From positions 248,001 through 312,000 of the forward strand of contig MU119243.1 in the NCBI GenBank assembly GCA_014904845.1: DNA of 64,000 nt. Direction: 5' to 3'. Shown piece by piece: positions 32,571 through 44,525 of this stretch; the stretch's first letter is position 1; each line of letters starts with the position of its first letter. The notes beneath the pieces were generated by a model that saw only the letters and a list, made by a program, of their open reading frames with translations, was not told where the DNA came from and ran no database searches. The DNA is from Acephala macrosclerotiorum. Its lineage: Eukaryota; Ascomycota; Leotiomycetes; Helotiales; Mollisiaceae. The position numbers and the translations under genes are program-made.

Positions 32571-34997
32571 ATGACAGATAACCGCCCACAACTCGAACGT
32601 GTTCTTACTGATGACCTTCCTGTTACACCTCTCAATGTTCGACTCGAAGCCGACCGAACTCCCTCTTTTGCGTCAAGTACATCAGATTCAGCGACGGTAG
32701 TCCGATGGCAGACTCCTCCCTCACGAATTCGTTCTCCAGAGCACAGCACGGAAACCCTCAGACCAGACAACTACGCACATCCAATTGGGGTCAATGAAGC
32801 TGCCTACAGATCAGATACTCCTTTGGTCGGTGTGCGATTCGACGAAGAGCAGATCAGAAGCAACGAGGCTCAAGCTTCACGGCGGGATCGAAACATGGAC
32901 AACGCTTCCTTGGACTCGAGTCCTCCCACGCCGATAGACGATACGCCATACATACGATTCGCGATCGATCAATTAACTCGAGATGAGGATATACGCGCGA
33001 CGCAACGACCGAGTCCTGCGACAAGCTCAGATTCATACCCAGTCGAACGAATCGTGCCTGACAATGGATTGGGATACATGTCGGCCGCAGAGCGAGAGAG
33101 GGAAGCTTTAGCACTCATCAGGAAGCACCGTTCTACTCCCGCAGAAGGACGATTATTTGCTTTTAATGCGACGAGACCCCTCTCGTTCGTTGACCCTCCC
33201 GTTACCGACGTCCCACTCAGGCAACATCGAACTTCCGACCCGGAAATTTTTATCCCTGTCGATCCCCCTCTTAATACGCCACGATATCCCGACCTAAAGT
33301 TCGTTCCAACGATGCTACGGTTACCTTCAACGATAATGCTATCATGTTTATGCCTACTAATGATTGCCGCGCTCATGTTTTGCGCTATATATTCCTCATA
33401 CAACCATGGTCTTGTAGCCTGGTCTGGCGGTATATATGGAGGTCTATATTTTGTATTTTCATTTCTGCCGCAACTTCTCGCGACTTGCATATTTATATAT
33501 GTCCAAGGAGTCATGTCTGCGATGACGAGAATAATGCCGTACACGTTGATGGCTATGGATAATCCGGAAAGTCGGACGAATGCGCTGTTTATCAAGATTT
33601 TTCCACGCAGTATGTTATGGCCGACATGGGAAGGGCCGATGATCATTGATGTTGCGTACTCGTTTTTGTGGTTGTCTGTTTTTACGATACCACTTCAAGG
33701 TTGCTTGTTTTCGGTTGTACAAGTTGACGGCGCATGGAGATGGACCACAGTTCAAGGAATTGCTTGGACTCTTGTTGGCGTATATATTTTGATTTTTGTT
33801 GGCATGGGCTTGGTCGGAATGTTCTTCATTTCAAGAACAACGGGATTAATGTGGGATCCTCGATCATTGGCGGATATCGTTGCATTGTTACCGAGGAGTA
33901 ACTGTTTGAGAGACTACCCTGGGACTGACATCATGAGAAAGAAGGAGGACATTCGACAAAAACTTAATCTTCGAAGCGATCGATTGGGTTACTGGAGGAC
34001 ACCAAATCAGACTCTGGGCATCTTCTACTGCATCGGAGAGGAAGGTGCCTCGACACGACAATACACATTGAATGCGGGCAGGCTTCACGAGAAGCCTTCG
34101 ATTCTGGACGATGCATCGGATGTCGAGAAAGCTGCCGAGCTTTACAACACGAACACCCGATATCGCTACATTCCGTGGTTTCTACGGGATACATTCGTCA
34201 TATTCTGGTCTGTGGCAGCATTCTTCCTTCTGCTCGCACTGTTCATCGTGTCGTTTCTCCCTTCGACCGCCATCCGCAACGGATTTGATCCATTGGTGGA
34301 GGTAATACCAACTTCCGCAGGTTGGTCGCCAGCAAACTTCTTGTACAGCTTTATCCCCTCGATCATCGGCATGTTCCTCTACCTCTTCTTCCAACCCCTC
34401 GACATGGCATTCCGCAAACTCAAACCCTGGACAGAACTCGGTCAACCCCATGGAGCTATCGCAGAGCAATCTCTTTTGCTCGACTACCCCGCTTGCGCGC
34501 CCCTCACCTGTACTTTCAAAGCGCTAGCAAATGGCCATTATCGAATTGCGATGCTATCGCTGCTATCCTTTCTCTTCATCCTCCTCCCTGCCCTCGCAGG
34601 CGGAGTCTTCTTCCCACTCACCACACCCTCCGGCGCTGTCCGCATGATCCCCAACCTCCCATCCTTCTACATCATCCTCGCCCTGCTCATCCTCTACCTC
34701 CTCGGTCTCTTGCTCCTCATCCCGAACCGTCACTCCATGCATCTTCCTCACGGTGTGGACTGTCTAGCTGAGATCTTCAGCTTTGTGTATGGCAGTCAGA
34801 TCCTTGATGATGCAGCGTTCAGGGCGCCGAAGTCAAAAGCGGATCTGGCGACGAGACTGATGGCTACGAAAGTTAGGGGCGGGAGGAATAGGTATGCGTT
34901 TGGGGTTTATAGAGGACGGAATGGGATGGAGTGTCTTGGAGTGGAGAGATTGGGTAGGAGGGGCGTCCAGGATGTTTTGGTCATTTCTGGGAGGTAG
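32571..34997 (+). CDS. DUF3433-family multi-span membrane protein
   Basis: A single exon encodes 808 residues. Residues 1-240 are hydrophilic and probably disordered, ending in PRYPDLKFVPTMLRLPST. Helices then follow in groups: two near 250-320, more near 360-420, a loop of about 130 residues, and a second set from about 545. The DUF3433-type block FFQPLDMAFRKLKPWTELGQ leads to AEQSLLLDYPACAP and further helices. The C-terminus carries an RGGRNRYAFGVYRGRNGMEC block common to this family. Function is unknown; related fungal proteins are plasma-membrane proteins. The frame is intact and long, which makes it one of the surest genes here. Confidence 0.88.
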   Translation: MTDNRPQLERVLTDDLPVTPLNVRLEADRTPSFASSTSDSATVVRWQTPPSRIRSPEHSTETLRPDNYAHPIGVNEAAYRSDTPLVGVRFDEEQIRSNEAQASRRDRNMDNASLDSSPPTPIDDTPYIRFAIDQLTRDEDIRATQRPSPATSSDSYPVERIVPDNGLGYMSAAEREREALALIRKHRSTPAEGRLFAFNATRPLSFVDPPVTDVPLRQHRTSDPEIFIPVDPPLNTPRYPDLKFVPTMLRLPSTIMLSCLCLLMIAALMFCAIYSSYNHGLVAWSGGIYGGLYFVFSFLPQLLATCIFIYVQGVMSAMTRIMPYTLMAMDNPESRTNALFIKIFPRSMLWPTWEGPMIIDVAYSFLWLSVFTIPLQGCLFSVVQVDGAWRWTTVQGIAWTLVGVYILIFVGMGLVGMFFISRTTGLMWDPRSLADIVALLPRSNCLRDYPGTDIMRKKEDIRQKLNLRSDRLGYWRTPNQTLGIFYCIGEEGASTRQYTLNAGRLHEKPSILDDASDVEKAAELYNTNTRYRYIPWFLRDTFVIFWSVAAFFLLLALFIVSFLPSTAIRNGFDPLVEVIPTSAGWSPANFLYSFIPSIIGMFLYLFFQPLDMAFRKLKPWTELGQPHGAIAEQSLLLDYPACAPLTCTFKALANGHYRIAMLSLLSFLFILLPALAGGVFFPLTTPSGAVRMIPNLPSFYIILALLILYLLGLLLLIPNRHSMHLPHGVDCLAEIFSFVYGSQILDDAAFRAPKSKADLATRLMATKVRGGRNRYAFGVYRGRNGMECLGVERLGRRGVQDVLVISGR

Positions 34998-35689
34998 GAT
35001 GATTCTGAATATGACTTTTAATGATTGATGGGATATGGGACATGGATATGCATTTAACGAGTTATGGTGTTTATGGTTATGGTTTACGGAGTATGGATAT
35101 GATTTATGGTTATGAGATTGGAGTTGGAATTAGACGGAATCTGGGGATTGTAGGATAGAAGATGAGATGAGAGATTATATAAAGATAAAGTTTCTGGTTT
35201 CGATCCTTTCTCGTTTTCTCACTTCCCTTTCGTTATTGTATCGACTCCACTGTTGCGTGAATGTTCTGATTTCGAGGCGACAATGCTTTCGAGGTGAAGG
35301 TTCTACTTCTCCTCCTGCCCAATATATGCTGCTTTCTGCTTTCAAATCCTCCAATGCTGAATGAATTTTTTGTTAAAAAAAAAAGCTTCCACGTATAATA
35401 ACCAAGCCCTAGGCAAGTGTTCCTCATCCCACTAATTTTAACTTTTGCTTTGCGGTCCCTTGTTTCACTTGCATTACATCTTCGAATTCCTTGATAAGAT
35501 GATCCTCACTTCTAGTTGTTCTATGCTGCGACTAGTATGGAATTTGAGACTTGAGTTATTATATCCATTTAACAAAGCAGTTTACAAGTGAATTTACAGA
35601 TCTCCCACCGAGGGGTGGAAGTTGATTCACTAGTCTCCAAAGCTGCTTCGCGAGTCACGAGTCGTGGCTTACGAGAAACAATTATAAAG
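34998..35689. other. intergenic downstream of the DUF3433 gene
   Basis: A tatggttatgg-like low-complexity stretch lies near 35060-35115. No coding signal. Confidence 0.4.
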
Positions 35690-36015
35690 TTAAAAAGCTC
35701 GAAAGACTTAAAAAGTATGGGCTTATAGAGTATATATACGACTTTTTATAATTTCTACGTTTTAATAAAAATTTTAAAAAAAGAACGACGTATAACGTTT
35801 TTATAAAACTATTTATAAAAGTATTATTTTTATATATTTAAATTATTTATTAAAAAATAAACGCGAAAAACCTGCAATAAATATAAAATGAAAAATTATT
35901 TTATTTTATTTTATTATATTATAAGAACTCAAAATTATTATAAAATATAAACTAAAAATAATAATAAATAAAATATTAATTGCCTTATAAATAACTTAGA
36001 AATTACTTCATACCT
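35690..36015. repeat. short AT-rich, RIP-like segment
   Basis: About 320 bases are strongly AT-rich and end only some 25 bases from the stop codon of the gasdermin-like gene. It looks like a fragment of a mutated repeat. Confidence 0.55.
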
Positions 36016-36039
36016 TTTCCGACGTTGAAATCGATCAGA

Positions 36040-36894
36040 TTACGAATTCGAGACTATCCAAGTTACTTGATTTGTTCCGTCATTAAATTCCATCTTTACT
36101 ATCATGTCCGTCATCTCGTCATCTGATTCTGCAATATCCTCGTCTATAACCTCTTCCCCTGTCTGAACGCCATGTCCATCAGAGTCCAGCATCGTTGCGC
36201 CCTTATTGTAGACGTCACCTACAAGATTGGCCGGCTTCCAAAAGCACCATCGCTTGTAATACAGCCTTTTTACGCGAAATCCGATAATAAAGTCTTCTGA
36301 CTCCTCAATCAACAACTCGTCTTGGTTTTCTTCCGCGTTGTGGAACGTCGGACCAACAGAGAGTCCCGTAAGACCACCAGGTTCCTTTAGCCCTAAATCC
36401 ATCTTGAGTTTCCGACTCCTTCCTATCTTCAGCTGGACAGCAGGACCACGAGCAATCTTTAGACCGGTGATCATGTACACTGGTTTGTAGCCAGATCCTA
36501 CAACATAGTCGTTGACATCGGGGAGGTTTATGCTTCGGTGTAGGTAGTCGCGAGTCGGATTGAAGTAGATTGTGTCGAGCGCTTTGAACTGGTAGGTATC
36601 GTTGGCAGTACGCTCAGTCGCCCAGCTCAACTCGCCACCTATTCCGGCTTGGGCCGCGAATTTGGCCCAAATTCCGTACTCTCCCCGCTCCATCTGTGCC
36701 CTGGATGAGGTAAATCCCTTCTTATGGTCGCAGTAAAGCTCTCGGACATCGATGGAGAGATGACAATCGATGTTGAGAGGCCGCTCACTGCCAAGACTCT
36801 TCAGATCGTCAATGATCATGCCCAAGTCAAGCTCTCCTCCTCTGTCAGGTGGCCCGAGGGAGAAGTTTGGTGATAGATGGTATGTTGGAAACAT
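36040..36894 (-). CDS. candidate fungal gasdermin-like pore-forming protein
   Basis: A single exon encodes 284 residues. There is no signal peptide. Residues 137-150 read KPVYMITGLKIARG and residues 202-213 FIIGFRVKRLYY. This spacing and pattern resemble the strand pair of gasdermin N-terminal domains (P-V-Y-V-T-E-V... and ...L-A-F-R-V-x-x-L). The last 65 residues form a short acidic tail (DEDIAESDDE at about 251-260). In Podospora, the gasdermin HET-Q1 has this size and is activated when the subtilisin HET-Q2 removes a short C-terminal piece. Here the gene upstream on the same strand, 578 bases away, encodes an S8 protease. Family assignment is my inference from pattern, length and neighbourhood; no search was run. 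If right, it acts at the plasma membrane in regulated cell death. Confidence 0.62.
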   Translation of the reverse strand: MFPTYHLSPNFSLGPPDRGGELDLGMIIDDLKSLGSERPLNIDCHLSIDVRELYCDHKKGFTSSRAQMERGEYGIWAKFAAQAGIGGELSWATERTANDTYQFKALDTIYFNPTRDYLHRSINLPDVNDYVVGSGYKPVYMITGLKIARGPAVQLKIGRSRKLKMDLGLKEPGGLTGLSVGPTFHNAEENQDELLIEESEDFIIGFRVKRLYYKRWCFWKPANLVGDVYNKGATMLDSDGHGVQTGEEVIDEDIAESDDEMTDMIVKMEFNDGTNQVTWIVSNS

Positions 36895-37472
36895 GGCGTT
36901 CCGAGCTCGAATTCTCTACGATGATTGGGTGCAATCAATTAAGAGGATCGTGGTCTACTTTCAGTGCTAGACAGGCTGGCTAGTGCTTCTAGAAGTATTA
37001 GGTCTCAGAAACAGAGTCTCAGTGATTAGACGAGACGCTCCTTGGGATGATCATCTACTCATAAAAGTATCGTTGTTGGGCTGAAGTTAGGCATCAAGAA
37101 TTGCACCAATGAGGTTGGTAAGACTCACTATTGGTTAGAGATATAATTAGGAAGCGATAAGATGAGGCTGAGATCATCTGACACGATATTAACTTTCATT
37201 TCTAGCTAATATCAGCCTAACGCCCCCTTCAGTACTTTCGCGTCAATGCTCCGTGCGTATTCAAAGTCGTCATATGAAGATACTTTGAGGTCGTTCCCTC
37301 TTGTTCGCGTATGTATACCTGAAAGAGGGCGCGCCTGTGCGTGGACCCAAATGGTAGAAAATTGAAGTCTCATGAACCCAAAAGTCTCTTGAGTAGTATA
37401 CGATATATCCCTCAGTGGAATGGATGAAGATGGGTGGGACGATCAATCAATTCAATTATAACTTCAGTAACC
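36895..37472. promoter_or_regulatory. spacer between S8 protease and gasdermin-like gene
   Basis: 578 bases between two same-strand genes. It should hold the protease 3' end and the gasdermin-like promoter. No further feature seen. Confidence 0.4.
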
Positions 37473-40462
37473 CTATGAAATATAGCCTGAGTTCCATATT
37501 TCTGGTATCTTGTCAGTATTCAGAAGCATTCGAATATTGTCACATATCTCCTCTATGTGGTCCTCCATCTGTTCCAGTCCAGCGTTCTGCCAGGGGAAAA
37601 TCTTCCACGGCGACACGTAGTCGTAGTCCCCCCGCGGAGATGACATACACCTGAACACCTGTCTCATGCCTGAATAGCTGCATAAACGTTCGTACTTATT
37701 CCGGTCGTGGATCTCCGTTAAGTGGTGCTTCGCGAATTCCAAGACGTTCGCTGCGATCCCCGCAGCTATCGGGGTAGCAAATGACGTCCCAGACTTAATA
37801 ACAGTCTCTCGGTTCCATCGAGACTCAATCCCACTTCCAAGGGTTGCAAAATTGTCGGCGCCTCTTTCCTTAGAGGGGTTGAACGAAGCTTGGTTTCCCA
37901 TTCCATCGGTTGCATGGACGCATATGACTCCAGTCAACGAAGCAGGATAAGCACGCGGCAGGTTTCCACCAGAGTTTGACGCGGCCGCAAAAACTAGCTT
38001 GCCTCTATTTATAGCTGCCTCTATCGCTTTGGTTATTGCACCTGGTCTTATATCAAGTCCGAATGACATTGTAATGATATGAGCATCACACTCGTCCGTC
38101 GCCCACCTGATTGCCTATTGAATAAGGTTTAGAAGTGTGCGAGATGTTGCTACGAACCGAGAGCAAACTTACATCCACAATATGATGCACTTGACTCTCT
38201 GATAAGTCCTTACCTTCCGAGATCTTTGCAATGAAGATGTCTGCAGAAGGGGCAACTTCCAGAAGCAGACGTACAACGTGTGTTCCATGACCATAGGAGT
38301 CTTCACAGTTTTCTGGTTTCGCTCTCCCAAGCTGCCCTGGACTCCAATAGCCACGAATTCGAGCCTTAGCAGCTCTGATCATGTTGTCGGTTCTAAGCAT
38401 CCCGGTGTCGAGAACAGCAATCCGAATTTTGTCCTCCCGTACTTGGGGTGAAGGACAAGTACCCTCAAAAACACCCAAAAGTGGGACGATGTACTGTTCA
38501 TGAAATTTCTTCATGTTTTCCATGAAAACTTTGCAAGTTTCACTCGAAGTAATCAGCATTTGTGTACCTCGTGATCAGATTCAAAGGGAAAGTGACTATG
38601 GTACTAACTTGTTAATGTCCTTGCTAATATTTATGTCATCGAAAAGAGTCAGAGTTGAAGCCCATGTGTAAATTCGGGGTAGTGCATCCGTCTTGATATC
38701 TTGTGCAAATACTCCAGATGCCGTGCGGCTATTGTAATGGCGAATTGGTGCCTTTCCCTTGAGCTCCGAATAGCTTGAGGCAGTACTTACTTGGGTTTGC
38801 CTTTGGGCCTTCGACTTTCTTGAAACAAATCGCAGATCTGCGTCGTTGGGCGTTGAACTTTTCCAGTCGGAGTAGTGTTTTCTCAGATTTTCGACTATGT
38901 TCCAGAGGATGATATGGCGTATCTTCATCTCCATATTCGTTCCTGGTGCCATGCCCAAGTCAAAGACAAATTCCAGACATCCAATCACAGCAGCGCGATA
39001 CGCCACAGCGATTTGGCCTCGCAATTCATGCTCGACGATGGTTTGCAGTTGATCGTAGAGGTCTTGATTCCTAGCGCCTGTTGGCGGAAGAACCTCTCCT
39101 CTCTCAATTTCGAGGAGGAGTCGCGCGAATGATAAGAGCACTGGCGGACAGATTTCGCCAGGCCTTGCTTCTAGAGCTTTGTTCTGAGTTCGATTGGGTA
39201 ATTCGTAGCAGATGTACGGTATATGACGCCCATGGATAATATCCGTTTCACTCTTGTTCAGGAAGAAAATCTGATCTGCATTCCAATCGCCAGGGCCCCA
39301 TGGGCCATCATAAAGGCAGAAAAAGCACCGTGCCAAGTTGAGCACCAGCAGGTACTTGTCCACTCTTGTGAAAGCAGAAGAGCTATCTCCGTCAGAGAAA
39401 GCACCAGCATCTAACAGCCGTCTTAATGAAACGCCAGGAACGGCGTGGCCCCACGTTAAATTCTGCTTCTTTGGTGATAACCAAAGACGGTCCTGATCGA
39501 AGGAAACGTGAAGAATCCGTTTGAACTTAGAATACTGCTCAATTGCGACGCAAATCGTCTCTTTCTCAGCTTCATCGGGTAAACAATCGTCTCTTCATCG
39601 CAGCGGGACATGGTGTTAGCTTTGGACGGATGATGGCGATTGGACGAGACTTGACTTACTCGGTCATTACACAGTGGGTCTCGTGCCACAGTATTGATGG
39701 GAGACAAGGTGAAATAAACAACTCGAAGCGGGATTCCGGGATCCGGCTGCGGTCTTCCTCAAACCCAGATAACTGGAGCATCACTTCATGGTGGGGACCA
39801 CATCCAGTCCGTGAAAACTCTCTCTCAAGGTGATTGTATAAGTGGGATGAATGCTCTCGGATAAGGCGATTTCTGGCTGTCTCGGTACTTGTAGTCGTGG
39901 ATTTACCTGAGAAGCGCGATGTTGCTTCCATCTCTCTATTGGCTGCTGTAAAATGCTCAATAGCTGTCTGGCGTTCATGACTGTTGCTGAGTTCAAGTAA
40001 GTCCTGAGCCTGGGGACGTCTTCCATGTTCCACGGCAGATCGAAGGGCTGCCAACAGTGGCTTGTCGGAATAGTTGTCTCTTGCTACATTTCAGAGTAGA
40101 GGGCTGGTGTCAGACTTTGATCTCAGATGTTGAAAACTCGATCGTTCGCTGGGGTGTAGCATACCGGAGGTAGTATAGTGAGAGTTTACTCTCATAAACT
40201 GCTGTTCACAGTATCTATTTAGATCATTGATTGCGTATGCAGTACCCTCTTGTTCTGTCAGATTATGCTCAAGTGTCTTCGCCTCGAATTCGAGGAAGGC
40301 TCGGTCGGTTTCGATGTCCTCTGCGTCGTCATCGCTATCGTCTCCGCCATTGCTCCAACTACTTTCGTTTTTTGTATCCTGTGTTTCAATATCATCTTGA
40401 ATAATGCGCGAAATGAATCGCGCGACCCCAAAAGGGTCCCACGATCCTGGCCAAAGGCGCAT
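37473..40462 (-). CDS. subtilisin-like (S8) protease with N-terminal DUF7580-type region
   Basis: Five exons, 40462-40165, 40083-39660, 39592-38609, 38542-38173 and 38114-37473, give 905 residues; all introns are GT-AG and phases agree. The first 240 residues are hydrophilic, with an acidic run and a coiled part. Residues about 240-560 resemble the fungal DUF7580 region (LVLNLARCFFCLYDGPWGPG, then HIPYICYELP). The S8 domain follows with all catalytic parts: Asp in IAVLDTGM (about 614), His in YGHGTHVV (about 654), Asn in AAASNSGG (about 739) and Ser in SGTSFATP (about 803). There is no signal peptide, so it is probably intracellular. It is the closest upstream neighbour of the gasdermin-like gene, fitting a HET-Q2-like activator role. 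Confidence 0.85.
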
Positions 40463-41093
40463 AGCCAAGTCAACATAAGATACAAGGACTCAAGGCTGCG
40501 ATGTGGCCATAGCCTATAGCCTTGCCAATTCAGGGCAAAATATCCTTACGCCGGCGTTTAAGCTTTATGATCCCAAAATGACGTCGCAAGTCCAGGATGA
40601 GACATCAAAACATTGAAGAGCTGTGATGAGGCAGGATGTCCTATATTTGTGTCTGGACATCCGATCCGATTCGGGACGCGAACGCTCCGTAAAGGGCAGG
40701 TTAAGGTTAGCGTGATGAAAACTGCAGGCTGGTATAATTTTTTCTCGTCAATTTAACATCCTCGGGGTTTCAACTCTACAGTAACCTTATCTATTGCACT
40801 TGTACCGACAACGGTGAAGGATCTCCACACCGAGACTTTTGCTAACGAACTATTCAGACGAAGTGTTATGCTGCTTACGATCTCTAGAACTAATCTTGAC
40901 AGCACCTACGGCACAAGTTGGAGCTCTCCGATCTGCAGCCTCTTCAGTGCATGTTTCATTCCAGTATGAGTAAACCAACAGTGACCACTACACGAACAGA
41001 CACTAACCTGTTATACCCAGCTCTAGCTAGCATAATCTCACTTTAGGTCGACTAACCACGGAAGTCTCAACATGGAGCCCGAGGTACAGCCCT
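40463..41093. promoter_or_regulatory. upstream region of the S8 gene, up to the transposon edge
   Basis: The right part contains ATG at 41072 in good context (AAC before, G after), followed by GAGCCCGAGGTACAGCCC. It then runs into the transposon end at 41094. This may be the true start of the gene now found at 44673 (see findings). Confidence 0.4.
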
Positions 41094-41284
41094 ACCAATA
41101 ACTAGCTTGAAAACACCAAAATTTAACCGAGACGCGTTTTTATGTCTCGAGCCCCAACCGCGAGTTTTACCTACCAGCGCCGGCGCGAATAACTTTACAA
41201 TCACACATTCAATCAAATAGGTGAGTAGCTTAAAATAAAGAGGAAGATGTCATCTATTAATAGAAGAAAGGTCAAACATATAAG

Positions 41285-42289
41285 ATGGCCCCTCGGTTGC
41301 ACCCAAGCGTCGTTGCTGCCATCGAAACCTCACTCCTCGAGTCGAATACACGCATTACTATCGATTATTGTTGTCAACTTGCACTTAATTATGATTGCAG
41401 TCTCGCAACGATTTACAACCATAAGAAGCGTGTTTTGACTAGTCTGCTACCGGGAAGATGTACAAGAGGTCCTCGAAGAGTAATTACTTGGAGAATAGAG
41501 TAGACTATAAAGTTATTATTGGAGGAAAGGCTATGGTTCTATTAGGACGAGATCAAAGCTTTTTTACTCGATATGTTCGATGTCGATGTAATACAACAAA
41601 TAATCTCGTATACACTTAAACGAATAAAGATCACACGGAAGAAGTTTAAAGTAGAAATTGCTCAAAGGAACCAAGAATTGAAAACACACTAGTAAAACAA
41701 TTTCCAATACTTTACGGTAGATCAAATTGTATGTATAGATGAATCAAGAAGCGATAATAAGACTGGTGATCGCCAATACAAATAGTCTGAAAATAGAATT
41801 CGAGCTATTATTCAACGCTGGCTACGGGATAAAAAGAGAGTTTTCGTTGTAGCGAGGTATAGTTTTGATGGCTATATAGTCTCTAAGACATTCGAAGGCA
41901 CTAGTACAAGAGATTTATTCGAGGACTTTATTATCGACGAACTACTTCCTATTTACAACGCCTATCCTGCTCCGAGATCTATTATTATTCTCGATAATGT
42001 TTTAATTTACTACTCGAATATTGACAATATTAAAAGAGTATACCAGAGAAGAGGAGTTTATCTCCGCTTTTTACTATTATACTCTTCTGATTTCAACCCT
42101 ATTAAAGAAAGCTTTAAAGACCTCAAAGTATATATACGGCGCCATTACAGAAGAGAGAGGAGGAATTATGGATCATACCAATCGTTTTTGGAATGGACTG
42201 TCAGGAAAGTAGGGGTAGGGGAAGCTGCTCGGCGTAGAGTTAAAGGACATTTCAGGAATACCGGGATTCAAAGTGTATTATCAGAATAA
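41285..42289 (+). pseudogene. DDE-superfamily (Tc1/mariner-type) transposase, inactivated
   Basis: One frame of 335 codons runs from the ATG at 41285 to a TAA at 42287-42289, with five internal stops and no frameshift. Recognisable parts are an N-terminal helix-turn-helix (CCQLALNYDCSLATIYNHKK), DEIKAFLLDMFDVDVIQQII, the first catalytic Asp in CIDESRSD and the second in IIILDNVLIYYS. The third site is SSDFNPIKESF, where the expected catalytic glutamate (PIE) is now lysine. The end is RRHYRRERRNYGSYQSFLEW and beyond. Stops sit where tryptophan or glutamine is expected, as RIP would give. Confidence 0.85.
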
Positions 42290-42668
42290 AAAAAAGTCAC
42301 TGCTAAAAATCATGGCTCGAGAAACAAGATTATATAGATTTTATGTTCAGTATTTTAAATATTCATTTCTCGCATTATGGCTATGTGCATGCAATATAAT
42401 TTAAACAATTAAACATTATTTTCTCATATATTTTATTTGCAAATATAATGTAATACATTTTACTTGGATATTGGGACGATGTTTAAAAGTATATACAAGA
42501 AGTTGATATTTTTTTTTTATTGTTTATTTCCAAGTTTTTTTTTAGTGTTTTCAAGTTAAATCACTTTACTTCCTATGAGCTTTAAATATAAGAAATAAAT
42601 CGATATTCCGTTATTACCGTATCTCAAACTAACTGCAAATAAAAACAAAGGAAAGGGATAAGGATATA

Positions 42669-44525
42669 TTAGTATTTATCAAAGTAATTATTATACTCCT
42701 TAAAACCAAGGCTATACTTTATACCATATGCTTTACTATTTTTCTCTTTTACTTGTCGATGTAACTTTGAAAAATTAACTTGTTTTCGAGAATTCTTAAG
42801 AACTAAGACCCCTTGAACAGCGACTTGTACCTTCTTATAGTCTACTTTGAAGTTAGAAACCTTCTTTCGGATCAAGTGAACTATTCTAGCAGGGGCACTT
42901 AAAGAGATCAATTGCTTAATAATATCATTTGATTTGAATTGTTCGATCTCAATAAACTTTCGGTCGATAATAGCAATAGTGTTTTTGATACTATGGATAC
43001 GGCCCAAAACAATTTCACTATCCAGTATATACTTTTCGAATTGATCCATTACGTTTTTCTCAATAGAAACGACTTGGATCGGAGACGAGGGTGGAAGGGG
43101 AGTTTCGCGGCGTGCAGAAGAAGGAGGTCGACGACGAGGCTGTATATGTTAAGAGTAAGAGGGCCCAGATTGGTATTGAGCATCGAAATACTCTTGATAT
43201 TGGAGAGTAGGTACTGAAAGAAGGGCCGAATTAGAAGGTATAATATTCTGGATAACGATAAACTTTCTTTTTTCGGTTTTAGGGGTTGATTCTCTCGCAA
43301 TTAGTGCATCCTTTTTCGTGCTTTGGCGCTTAATAAGTTGTTAATTGTAGCCGTCGTAGTATTTGGCAAGCATCTCTCTAAGAGGTACGTCCACAGTCAC
43401 GTCTTTGAGCCTAGTCATTATATATTCTACCTATTCGTTTTACTCTAAAAAAGTAACTCGATAATAAGACTTTGTACTACGTAAAACGTAGTAGTATTGT
43501 CTGTAGTTTTTGCACCGTTCTTCGATACATTGGTAGGTTTTGAATATAATCCTTTGAAGGTTTGCTTTCTTATTATTTGCCGAGTTTACCGCTTTTTTGA
43601 CTGTCAATTGTCGAGTAATTACAAAATCGCGTAGTTTTTTGTGCTTTCTTTGAGGGACCAATTCGTCGATATTCTTTTCCTCGTTGTCGCTAAAAGCAGT
43701 AGTATCCGAAGAGATCTCGTAAAGTGAAATCGATCGAATAGTATTTTGAGTTTTCTTTGCTTTTTTCCCTTTCGATGACTTCGAGTCCAAAGTTGGAGGA
43801 GTAGACGCTCGATCGTAGACTTTGTAGTAGGCATCGATTGAGAGATTGATCGAGTTCTTCTTGTTTTTAGTATGCCATGTTTGTCGAAGGTACAATAAGA
43901 CATTTAGTAATTGCGAGTCATCTCTTACAATAGCAGAGAAGCCATTGCCTTTTAATGACCCAACCACTATAACCAATTGCCGGAAAATAGGCTTATCTTC
44001 ACCTTGCAAATTTTTATTGTCTGTTTATTCGTCGACGAATTCTCTGCTAATAATAACTTGAAGTTCTTCGAGCCCCATAAAGTCGTAATCGTTGATATCA
44101 AAGGAATAGAAAACAATAGTCTTCTTGACAGTATTGATGATTAGAGTTATCTTAAGGGAGACGTAATAAAGGAAATCTTGTTTGTCGTTCGGGTTGAATG
44201 GGATTACTTGTTGAATTTGAGGTTTCGGTCTTTGTGCGAGTGGACTGCTATTGTGGTGGCTGGTAGGGGAAGTCGGTGCATTGCTGTAATCAGGGCCTTC
44301 GTCAGACTTTTGGGGAGCTTTCGAAGGTGTTCTAGGAGTATTATCATCTATATCCTCGTGTGTATCTCGTCTCTTGCGCTTCGAGGCTTTTTGAATTGGA
44401 GGTTGGTTTTTGGAGAATGCTGCCAATGTCCGAGTGTTCTCTTTGCGCGCTCTCGGGGGCAATTGCTCATCTGCCGGCTTCTTTTTCGCTAAGCGCCTCG
44501 AATGACGTTCCCCAGGCATAGTCAA
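42669..44525 (-). pseudogene. second transposon gene, 618-codon frame, unknown family, inactivated
   Basis: A single minus-strand frame of 619 codons runs from the ATG at 44525 to the end at 42669, with five internal TAA or TAG codons and no frameshift. The N-terminal 100 residues are basic and low in complexity (ERHSRRLAKKKPADEQLPPR). Next is a region around IPFNPNDKQDFLYYVSLKIT, then lysine-rich linkers, a segment with several cysteines (YQCIEERCKNYRQYYYV) and a C-terminal helix-rich part. I do not recognise it. The preserved frame shows that it was once a real gene carried by the element, convergent with the transposase. Confidence 0.7.

Noticed and set aside
32969..33646. 225-codon minus-strand ORF inside the DUF3433 gene
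   Set aside because: It is antisense to a long gene with clear membrane architecture and has no family resemblance.
43049..43300. 83-codon minus-strand ORF in the transposon
   Set aside because: It overlaps the 619-codon frame in another phase and is a shadow of it.
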